DNA of 64,000 nt, taken from contig NC_088677.1 in the NCBI RefSeq assembly GCF_950023065.1, positions 88,437,469-88,501,468 on the forward strand. The letters are read 5' to 3'. Of the stretch, positions 44,111 through 53,368 are shown in pieces. This DNA is from Planococcus citri. Lineage: Eukaryota; Arthropoda; Insecta; Hemiptera; Pseudococcidae. Below the pieces are notes generated by a model. The model saw only the letters and a list, made by a program, of their open reading frames with translations. It was not told where the DNA came from and searched no databases. Numbering within the stretch: the first letter of the stretch is position 1; every line of letters begins with the position of its first letter. A program made the position numbers and the translations under genes.

Positions 44111-44769
44111 ATTTTCAAAATTAAGCTGCTTTTACAACATGGAATCTTTTTCATACGAATTTCGCGCTCAGCAGTATCGAATCACAAGAAAACGACATCA
44201 ATATCAACGTACTTAATTCGAAAATATAAGGCAAAAACTTTCAAAAAATCACAATTCCTCAGAAGTGAAATACAAACATAATTTTTGATAAGAGGTTTTG
44301 AATTGAATGGTAATATGCAAGCTGGAAAGGAGAAAAGGCAGAAAAATGTACTTTTCGCGTGGTGTTTTTTTTAATTCTTCAATTTGTGCACTCGCGATTG
44401 AAAATAAACAGTAAGTAGTAGGAACCATTTTGTTGGAAATTGATTTTCCTACAAGATGGTACTTTCATTTTATAATTATCTTATAGTTACCTCATAATTT
44501 TCCTGAATGAATGCTAATTTTCAACATAAAACGTCTAGTGGTTTTCCAAAACGCATTAAGTCCATGTTTTTCAACACTTGTTGAATCTCTTGTGCAACAT
44601 TCAACTCAACACCGCGTGTTGGATCATATCAAGCTATACCTAAACTTCAATGTTAGGTTGGTTGCATACTCAAAATAAGCCCTCTAATGAAATGGGAGTA
44701 TGTTTTATGCTTTTTCTCGGAACTTACTTTTGGGACTTAATGCGTTTTGGAAAACCACCCTTCATATAT

Positions 44770-46100
44770 AACCAATACTGAAAAGCAATTCTTCGTGTAA
44801 GTACATACGAGTATTTTGTAGGTGGAAAAATATAGTATAAAAATTCCATTTTTTGTGGAAAAAACATAAGCGTGTATTATTATTTTGACTCAAAAATAAA
44901 ATTTCAAGGAAGAGGATTCTCAAAAAGGAAGAAAGAGGAGCACAAAAATTGAAAAAAAAGACCCTGAAGTATGACTTTTGGGCAGCACAGATTTAGTGTG
45001 GAAAATTATATAATATAGACTGGTGAAAATATAACTTACTTAGGTATCTTAGTATCACGTATTTCTATGAGAATGAAGTCAATAGTACTCACCTGAAACA
45101 AAGAAAAAAATATAATTTAGTTTTAATACGAAATAAATAAACGAACACACAATTATCTACATCCTATGCACGAATAAATTCAGTTTTTAGTGCACTTCCA
45201 GCTCCAAGCCCTCATCGAAATTGTCAATGATACGTTTTATCATAATTTGCCCATTCATAAAAATGTATTTTTTCAAAAGAAAATTCGGTTAAAAATTGAA
45301 ACATTTCTTATACAGTACGACAGAGTTTGAAAAAACGGTCGCTACCTTGAGCCCATATACAAACGAACGGAAAAACGAAACGTTCAAGAAAGCAAGAAAA
45401 AAAAAGAGGGGAAAATAGAAAATGTACCTACGATGTCGCCAGTGTGCAAGAGAAAAAAAATGAGTGTTGGAAAAGAAAGGAAAACGAGCAGAGGGGAATA
45501 AAACGGAAATTATTTACAGTGACAAGTATAAAGATGTTCTTTTGTAGAAAGCACTTTTTTTTCTTCAATGAAACCATAGAAACTGAGGAATACATCAGGA
45601 AAGGAAAAAAGGAAGAAGAAATGTTTCATTCGAGGTTTAAAAAGAAAATTCTATTCTACTTTCTTTTTTTGCAACAGTAGAAGGTGAGTTGGTGGTCGGA
45701 TTGCGGATAGTAGCAAAAAAAAAAAAAATGTTTCGCAATTCAAGTAGATGGAACTTTGACAACGGGTTATTTAAGAAAGGTGGACATAATCTCATACAAT
45801 TACAAATAGCAATTTAGAAAATTCAGATATGTCTCGAGTAATTTAAAATTTTATTATAAAGTTTGCTAACAGTGGGCTGATTGCTGATTTTTTTTTTTGT
45901 TGGTAAAAAGAAAGCTGCGATGGTTTAGCACCTTGGTGCAGGATTTTTGTCAGCATTATTCATATTTTTTTTTCCAAAAATTGAAATATTCACATAGGTA
46001 CTTTCAACTCAACCTTGGTCGTATTTGTATGTTTCAAGTTAACGTTTCATAAACTTGAAAAATCAGGCAACTTAAACTACACTTTACTAAAAAAAACATT
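44770..46100. other. No gene recognised
   Basis: The stretch is AT- and A-rich. A 78-codon Lys/Glu/Phe-rich ORF at 45.44-45.68 kb is low complexity. A ratchet-like splice site at 45,092 is listed separately. Confidence 0.45.
45085..45116 (-). promoter_or_regulatory. Candidate recursive (ratchet) splice site
   Basis: The minus strand reads ATATTTTTTTCTTTGTTTCAG directly followed by GTGAGTAC, with the junction between 45,093 and 45,092. The 3' and 5' splice consensus elements are both strong and abut. The core matches the site at 9.17 kb while the wider flanks do not. Confidence 0.45.
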
Positions 46101-46175
46101 GATTCATCATTAAAAAATTTTTTTGGGGGTGTTTTTAATTACAAGATTATTACACCCGTAAAAGGGGGGGGGGGG

Positions 46176-46415
46176 TTACATTTGGTTTGTGAGATTGATA
46201 TTTTTTATTAAGGAGATGAATTTTTGTATTTCAGGGAGTTCGTCAGGGATAATAGGTGGGTTTTCTTTTATCTGTAGTGTAAGTCTGTTTTGTTTTAGTT
46301 GGAGACAGTTGAAAAGTATGTGTTGAATGGATGTGGGTTCGTTTCTGCAAAATTGGCATGAGGGTTTTGGTTCTTTTTGGTATAAGTGGTTGTGAGTAAT
46401 TTTTGTGTGGCCCAT
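46176..46415 (-). pseudogene. C-terminal tail of the RNase H-type element
   Basis: The 79 residues include GHTKITHNHLYQKE and the Cys-His pattern CQFCRNEPTSIQHILFNC (C-x2-C...H...C), the zinc-binding tail found after RNase H in these elements. The segment ends with KNINLTNQM. The copy at 3.6 kb shares its last roughly 28 residues. Confidence 0.75.
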
Positions 46416-46578
46416 TCTTAGTCTAGTAATAAGGATGTCTTCTTTTATGTTCAGGTGGCCTAGATTTTTCCAGGGGAGGGTTGTTTTTTCACGTTGGAAG
46501 AGTTTGTTTGTGGTTTGTTGTGACCAAAAGTTCTGCCGGTTGGTAAATGTGTTGCAAGTGATTAGAGATTTAATATCA

Positions 46579-47035
46579 TCAGGAGTGAGAGGTAAGAGGG
46601 GAGGGGGCAGCGGCTGTTTTTGCTAATCTATCAACAGTTTCGTTTCCGGTGATACCTATGTGGCTGGGAACATACATGAAGTTAATTGAGTAATCATAAT
46701 TTTGGAGGTTACAAAGGGACTTATGTATGTCTTGGACTATGGGATGGTCAGAAAAAATGTTTTGAAAGGATAGCAGTGAACTTAGTGAGTCGCTTTGGAT
46801 TAAGAATTTTTTATTTTCTGATTGAATGGAAATTATATCATTCCTATTAGGCAATGTTTTATGGCAGTGAGTTCAGCAGTAAAAATTGAGGCACAGTTGT
46901 GAATTTTGAAACTGAGAACTTTGTCATTAATTGAGTAAGCATAACCAGTATGAATGTTAGAAATTTTTGAACCATCTGTGAAGCATAAATTATCTGCATA
47001 GTTTGATAACAGTTCTAAGTAATGACTCTTGATTA
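46579..47035 (-). pseudogene. RNase H domain of the non-LTR element
   Basis: Reading from about 47,020 on the minus strand, FTDGSKISNIHTGYAY gives the first catalytic Asp and FTAELTAIKHCL the Glu. After a frameshift near 46,855, FLIQSDSLSSL gives the next Asp, and YVPSHIGITGNETVDRLAK is the closing motif; a final His is present in PSH. The fold is recognisable in order. It would degrade RNA in RNA-DNA hybrids during copying. Confidence 0.85.
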
Positions 47036-47060
47036 ATAATGGGGAGTGATCATGTTTTGG

Positions 47061-47489
47061 CTAGTTTCTTAAGTAGAATTCCATCTGTATAGGTTTGACA
47101 GACCAAGGGGGATAAGATATTGGTTTATGAATTAGGTTTTCTAGGTCAATTTGTAGGTTGTTCATATTTTTGATAAATTTTGGGATTGGACCTGAAGTAT
47201 GAAGGAAATGCTGAGAGCTGTAGACATCGAGTGATTTTTGAAGAGGGTGAGATGGATTATTTGCAACAGTTGTTAAGAATTTGTTTGTCATGAGAATTTT
47301 CCTAAAATCAGGAGGAAGCTCCGCAGCTTCACAATAAATGCTATTAATTGAAGACGAATAGAGAGCACCAATGCAGATGCGCAAGGAGGAATTTTGAACA
47401 GTTTTAAGAATGTTAGTAGTTTTATTTAAGAGGTTTGTAAAGCATGGACTTCCATATTCAATTTTACTATGTATCAGAGATTTATACAA
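47061..47489 (-). pseudogene. RT thumb/connection region of the non-LTR element
   Basis: The 142 residues include LIHSKIEYGSPCFTNLLNK, VQNSSLRICIGALYSSS and EAAELPPDFRKILMT, typical of the region between RT and RNase H in this group. A frame break separates it from the RT core at 47,595. Confidence 0.8.
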
Positions 47490-47594
47490 GTGGAAGAATA
47501 GTTGGCATGAAAAGTTATATTTTCGATTTTTAACAATGTTTAGTAAATTTAGACGTTTGTTAAGTTGAGCTTTTATGTTGAGAAAATGAGCAGT

Positions 47595-48470
47595 CTAAGG
47601 AAGTTTTTTATCAAAAGTAAGTCCGAGGAATTTGGTAGTTGGTTTAAAAACTAAAGGATGTCCTTTGAATTCGAGGATAGGTTCTGGGTAAGTTTTATTT
47701 CTCTTAGTAAATAGTATACAGTGAGTTTTAGATTCAGAAAATGTTAGTCCATTTGATTCAGCCGATTTTTCAATACGATTGAGAGTTTTTTGGATCATTT
47801 CTGAGGCTAGTTTGATGTTATTCGAGTGTATTGAAATGTTTATATCATCTGCAAAAATTCTCAAGGAAAGAGGTTGGGGAATAATACTACAGATATCATC
47901 AATTAGGAGTATAAATAGGATGGTGCTAAGCACAGAGCCTTGAGGGACTCCATTTTCAATATCAAAAAGTTCAGAGTATGTATTTTCAATTCTGACTCTA
48001 AAGGTATGATTTGATGAAAAATTTTGAATAAAGTAAGCTAAATGCTCTCGAATTCCTATAGAATGTATTTTTTGAAGTATTCTGTATCTCCATGCTTTGT
48101 CGAAAGCTTTTCCAAGATCAAAGAAGACTGAGAGTACAAATTCTTTATTTTGAAAGGCAGTATTGATTTCCTGTGTAAGACTGAAAAGATGGTCCAGAGT
48201 AGATCTTTTTTTCTGAAAGCCACTTTGAAAAGAACTGAAGGAATTTGTAGAGTCGATATACCAAGTAAGACATTTCATAACCACTTTGTCTAGAATTTTA
48301 CATGGGACAGAAGTTAAAGAAATAGGCCTGTAACTGGAGGGAAAGTGAGCGTTTTTCTCAGGTTTAAGTATGGGAATGACAGTTGCAGTTTTCCATGATT
48401 GAGGAAAGGAATCTGAAGACCAGATTTTATTATAGAGGTTTAGTAAGTCATTTTTACTGGTGTCAGAAAG
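47595..48470 (-). pseudogene. Reverse transcriptase core of the non-LTR element
   Basis: The frame opens well upstream of its first ATG. SWKTATVIPILKPEKN and SSYRPISLTSVPCKILDKVV (fingers) lie at about 48,270-48,410. These are followed by FQKKRSTLDHLFSL, FFDLGKAFDKAWRYRIL (first catalytic Asp), IENGVPQGSVLSTILFIL and LRIFADDINISIH (FADD). GLTFSESKTHCILF and TKFLGLTFDKKLP close the palm. The catalytic residues are intact, but the frame is broken on both sides. Confidence 0.9.
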
Positions 48471-48746
48471 ATGTTACAACATATTATATGGATGAATATC
48501 ATCTGGTCCAGGTGATGAATTTTTGATGTTGTGGTTTAAACAGTACAGTATAGAGAAAGGTGCATTATATGGTTCAAGGTTATCAGATGAAAAATCAAGT
48601 ACTAAATTTTCAGTTTGGTTTTTGATTGTTTGAAAAGCTTCACTGTAGGAACTTGTTGCAGAGACTTTGGAAAAAGATTAAGCCATGGTGTTGGTTATGT
48701 TGTCTAATGAAGTAATAATGTCATTGTTGTAGAGAAGATATGAAAT

Positions 48747-49720
48747 TTAAGATGGGATATAGCAGCCTTTTAATATTTGTATTTTTGTCCACATTTCTTT
48801 TATACTAGTACTGTGAGTGATATTCAACATAAATTCGGTCCAACTATCCCTTTGTTTTGATAGATTAGTTCTGTGAGCAATTGCTCGTTTTTTCTTAAAG
48901 TCTATGAAATTGTTAGTAGAAGGATATTTTTTGAATTTTTTCAAAGACCTTTTTCTTTCTTGAACAGCAATTTTCAACTCTGGACACCACCAGGGTACAG
49001 ATTTTTTTTGGGACCTCTGAAGAACATTTAGGAATGGTTTTGGTAGCTGCTTGGATGATTGAATCAGTGAAGTACTGAACAGTAGAGTCAAGGTCTTGAC
49101 AAGAGAAATCTAATGAGAGGATTTCTTTATTAAAATGAGACCAATTTGTCTCATCTAATATCCATTTTGGAAATTTTGCTTTTGTGGGATCATGAATTTG
49201 GTTAGGAATGGAAATGGTAATGGGAAAATGATCACTAAAAGGTGTGAAATATTTGGAGAGCAAAAGGTCAAATCGATATTTGAGAAGGTACCATTTGATA
49301 TATTAAAGTGAGTAGGTTTTGAAGAATTGAGGTGAAAAGTATCATTTTTTGATAAGAATTTCTCTATAACATTGCCTCGATTATTGTTTGAATTTGATCC
49401 CCAAATTTTTGAATGAGCATTAAAATCACCAAGTACAATGTATGGTTTAGGTAATTGTATGATAAGGTTTTCTAGTTCTTGTAAGGTTATGTTTTGATGA
49501 GGGGGAATGTAAATATTGTAAATTGTGAGGTTTTTTATGTTATACATATTGCGGGGTATTTATAGTTACAGCATTGGCTTGTAAGTTACCTAAAAAGATA
49601 TTTAGTTGGGATGATGTAATAGTATTTTTGACATAAATGGCTATCCCACCACAAGTTTTATCACCTCCAGAGAAGTCCAAACGATAACAAGAATAATTTT
49701 TGAGCCTAAAGTTAAAAATT
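48747..49720 (-). pseudogene. Endonuclease domain and linker of the non-LTR element
   Basis: Upstream frame: CYRLDFSGGDKTCGGIAIYV at about 49,690-49,625. Then, with shifts, TIYNIYIPPHQNITLQELEN, PYIVLGDFNAHSKIWGS (catalytic GDFNAH) and IDLTFCSPNISHLL. SDHFPITISI (the SDH motif) follows in another frame at 49,263-48,913. The linker with PWWCPELKIAVQERKRSLKK runs to 48,747. At least three frame breaks occur. The N-terminal Asn and Glu motifs are absent because of 5' truncation. Confidence 0.85.
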
Positions 49721-50296
49721 AAACAAATGAAAACAATGAAGAAAATGACACCATTAACCTTCCTTCACGCTAAACTGTAAAAAAACGTGCATTTTATGAA
49801 TCTCCAAAGCTATCAACATGGTGGGAAGTAGCTTGATCGCATCGTCGTTGAGCTTTTATCCGTATAGTATAGTCTCGAATCGAGGTATGGTAACATTCAA
49901 AGGCAGCTTTAAATTTTACAAAGAGACTATAATATTATACCGAGAGAAACGTAGGTAGAAGAAAATCAGGATGGTATTAGAGACGATATAGAAAAGAAGC
50001 ACGACGTTTATACAGCATCCCCGATATAAAGTAAGCATGAGTTGGGGCGGTAAAAGAAGTGACGATGACGGGACCCGGGCGGCCCTGTACGGTTGGTAAC
50101 GTGCACAGAAACATGAACCATGATATTCGTGGGGATCTTTCGTAAATAAGCTCATTAAAATAACCCTTATTCGCCCGTAAGCTTAACGATGCGACACTTC
50201 TCACGGCTGCCTTTCTACCTGCCTGCCTGCACGAAACGAAACTACGAGTACAAAACGAAACACGTCGATAATAATCCTGAAACTGCTCGAAAGTGG
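49721..50296. other. No gene recognised
   Basis: Short overlapping ORFs without domains are the only content. Nothing structural stood out. Confidence 0.4.
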
Positions 50297-50299
50297 ATA

Positions 50300-50510
50300 C
50301 AGGGTGGCTAGAAATATCGGGTACCCCTAAGAAAGTTTTTCATTAAAAATATAGGTTGGCAACGTGAAATAGATGCATATGATTGGTGGAATGTTATCTC
50401 TCCAGTCCAACAACCAATCATGTGTTATCATTATTATCATTCACTGTGACCAACCAAAGTATTTAGTTAGAAAACTTTTTTAGGGGTACCCGATATTTCT
50501 AGCCACCCTG
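50300..50510. mobile_element. MITE with TA target, Tc1/mariner type
   Basis: The element is 211 bp with inverted repeats of about 40 bp starting CAGGGTGGCTAGAAATATCG then GGTACCCCTAA. TA flanks both ends (50,298-99 and 50,511-12). TA targets and CAGGGTG-type ends fit Tc1/mariner-derived MITEs. The interior is non-coding. Confidence 0.85.
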
Positions 50511-50512
50511 TA

Positions 50513-50970
50513 GGATAGGATAGGATACCATATCTCCGGCAGCATTTTGCGTACGGTCGACGAAAGAAACAAGCTTCGGCTCTTCTATACTCTCGTATCT
50601 CAAGCACTGTACGAGGTTAGGGACGAGGTGTATGGCCAGGGTCAGATGTACCTGGCTGTGTATCTTTCAACTGCTAACCGAACCCATTCAGGTTAATTTT
50701 ACCGCAACCCATCGGCCATCACAGTGTACTTTACGTATTGGCGATATATTAATTGGAGGCGCAGAAAATCGTCTCCCGAATAACACGAAAGCTGCCCTTA
50801 AACGATGTTAGTTTTGCGGCTGCAGCGGTTGATTTTGATTCATCGTGTAATGTACGTGGGCTAAATGCATATTAAACGTGCTCGAGGTAAGACATTCGCG
50901 GAGGCGAATTTGTGACAGCAGTTGCCTGTCTTGATGCTTCCAATTTCTCCAATCCCAACTAGTAGTCGTG
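50513..50970. other. No gene recognised
   Basis: A minus-strand ORF of 141 codons (51,233-50,808) mostly overlaps foldback repeat sequence and has no domain. Confidence 0.4.
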
Positions 50971-50974
50971 GGGG

Positions 50975-51775
50975 GGCGCATATGGATCAATTGCACCCCC
51001 TGCCGATCCCACGGGGTAACTTTTTTCATAAAGGGGGAGTCATAAGGAACATTTCTAGCCCTTGTCCTCAAAAAAAAAAAAAAAAACATGGCCATATACT
51101 CACAAAATGGTGGCCATTTTGATTGACTGGTCAGCCGAAATCGCAGATTTTGCGTTCCAACATATGTAAGATTTGAACGACATTTTTTAAACCTTGCAAA
51201 ATTAGATCGAAAGAGCAGGCAAAAATTTATCATCTGTCAAAATTTCAAGTGCTTAAACGCCTTTTTCGATTTTTGGTGAATTTTCAAAAATCAAATTTAG
51301 GCCAAAAATGAGGGGAAAAATCAAAATTTTACCAAATTGAGCTAGGAAGCTGAAATTTGGGATATACCCTGTTTTCAACATGCCAAATCGATTGGAAACG
51401 GCTTCAGACCGTTTAAAGTAGTTCTGGAGCCTCCAGCACATTTTTGAAACATGAAATTCCCACAAAATTTCATCAAATGGAGTTGAAAAGACGAGGTCAC
51501 TCAGCAAACTAGTTTCAATACGCTTCGAAGTCGACTGCATGTGGATTTCGAGTCGTTTTGGAGTCTCCAGCGACTTTTTTAAAATTGCTGGAGTCTGCAG
51601 TAGATCTTTGAAACTTGAGAAATGGTGATGAAAAATGGAAATCCACTCTGCATTCCAATTTTAGCACTCTCTGAAGACGACTTTAAGTGGGTTCAAGTCA
51701 TTTTGGAGCCTCCAGCGATTTTTTGAAAATTCCTGGAGTCTCCAGCAGATTTTTGAAACTTGAAATTAGGAATTT
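50975..51775 (+). repeat. Foldback family A, copy with diverged left end
   Basis: It runs from 'cgcatatggatcaattgcac' through 'aacttttttcataaaggggg', 'aaatggtggccattttgatt' and 'cagccgaaatcgcagatttt' to units with 'ctggagcctccag'. It stops abruptly at 51,775 with no right end. A long A-run sits at about 51,069-51,086. Confidence 0.65.
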
Positions 51776-53360
51776 CTGTCGGAAAGGCAGACGAGCCCTT
51801 GAAAAAAAGAGACCTGTGCGATGGGAATGAAATCCATCGAAGCTAATCCAAATGGGAAGAAATAGTCGGATATATTCAATTCGAGTGTGAAAAAGTTTGT
51901 TTATTTTGCGAGATCATCTCTCGCATTTTGTTTTTCCTTAAAATTATAATGATGAGAATTTGTAAACTGTGCTCTGAAATTCGATGCATATTTTAAGCAA
52001 TGTACTCGTACTATCGACAATCGACACACATTGTACAAATCTCGTAACAACGACACGACGCTGCGGTGTGCCGGTGCAAACGATAGTTACTGTTGATTGC
52101 ACCCCCTTATAGTCTTCGTTCCGAGTATTAAGAATCACTCGAACGATTTTTAATAGCTTCGCAACAATCGTTCAGACATTCCCTTACACAAGTATACTTA
52201 TGGGGAAGGGAAAGAGCTGGATAAATTTCACAAAAACGAATAAAATTGCCACATCGCGAATGCTGAAATCATTACGTGGAAGAAATCGGTGTAGTCGAAG
52301 AATTTTCGAATATTAATTTCGATAAGCGCGCGAGCGGCGACAAAAGTTTCGCGCTTCGATTGTCGCTACCCCGACTGCCGAGCAGGCGAGCATGCGACTG
52401 TCGTCCTCGAGACCGACTCGCGATAGCTCGGTTACGATCACGTTTACATTTCATTGAATTTTTCTCGCCAGCCAGCCGCAGCCACCGACGACGTGATATT
52501 CGCTCACAGCAAAGCAAACCGAGTTACGCCGAAAGCGAAATCTTTTTCCATAAGCGAGTTTCTTCTTGTTATAATACAACATCAACTCTAACCATAAGTT
52601 TACTGTATTATTGTATCTCTTGAGCGCGAATTTTCCATTCTTTTTTCACTTCATTTAACAACAACTCTGAGGTTGCAGGCGAACGACTGCCTTGGGTTTC
52701 AGTCAGTTGCAGCGAATATGCTTTTTCGCGTATTCGAGAAGGGTTTTGACAAATTTTCAGAGTGTCTACCGGCATGACAAAGCCACGAAAAAGGCACGAA
52801 AAAGCACGAATTTAGCTTTTTGGATTCTAGCAGACACCCTGAAATCGATTAGGATCGATGAATCGCAAATCCGAGTTGATAAGGTGGAAAATGGTATACT
52901 GTTTTATAAGTTGGTAATATCGAATTACAATAAAAAAATCAAAGTCCCCAATTTTCGCCTCAAAGTTCTCAATATTTCCTGTACACCCTAAAACTCGATC
53001 CCATTCTGTATCATGATACGACTCAAGGGCACATTTTTACATTCGATGAAAAAGTTTACGAATTTCGATTTTTTTTTTCAAATGTGAGACTTTCAACTTG
53101 TGAGAAAATCTTCAGATTCCAGATTAATTGTCATAATCGATTCAGAATATCGAACTTCAGCTAACAGGATTAAAAGCTGCCGAAATTGATCGCAACGCCT
53201 TCTGGAACAATTTTGAAATTTCTGGTGAAAAATCAACTTTTGCTGGAGCCCCCAGATAAGGATCTGCTCGAAAACTGATTCAAGGGGGTGGTGGTATACT
53301 TCAGAATACAAACAGAGTTTCGAACTTTCATCTCTATTTTTACCATTTTTGCAAAAATTG
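51776..53360. other. No gene recognised
   Basis: Overlapping ORFs at 52.27-52.62 kb on both strands are arginine/serine-rich without domains. A small palindromic element at 52.76 kb is listed separately. Confidence 0.4.
52758..52841. repeat. Possible short MITE with CAG(A/G)GTGTCT ends
   Basis: CAGAGTGTCT and AGACACCCTG form 10-bp inverted ends with one mismatch around an 84-bp element. No clear target duplication is seen. Confidence 0.3.
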
Positions 53361-53368
53361 AATATATA

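Larger units (their letters stand above)
43203..44767. mobile_element. TIR element, about 1.56 kb, with internal copies of its ends
   Basis: The ends are inverted: ATATGAAGGGTGGTTTTCC then AAAACGCATTAAGTCC on the left, and the exact complement on the right. The core 'ttttccaaaacgcattaagt' also occurs internally in direct orientation at 43,376 and 44,541, each followed by 'ccatgttttt' and 'aacacttg'. The interior holds a tandem array and a GT run. There is no transposase. ATAT on both sides leaves the target duplication ambiguous. Confidence 0.8.
46108..49720 (-). mobile_element. RNase H-bearing non-LTR retrotransposon (I/Nimb-like), 5'-truncated
   Basis: Read on the minus strand from 49,720, the element holds the endonuclease (missing its N-terminus), linker, reverse transcriptase, thumb region, RNase H and a short C-terminal tail, with the 3' end near 46,108. 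All domains are degenerate with several frame breaks. RT and RNase H catalytic motifs remain readable. RNase H after RT points to the I/LOA/Nimb side of the group, and the exact clade is uncertain. Its 3' tail recurs as short copies at 3.6 kb and possibly 8.7 kb, so the family has been active repeatedly here. Confidence 0.88.

Noticed and set aside
45660..45690. Plus-strand pyrimidine tract, CAACAG, six bases, then GTGAGT
   Set aside because: It could be read as a micro-exon or ratchet site, but it has competing AGs, is on the opposite strand from the other candidates and overlaps low-complexity text.
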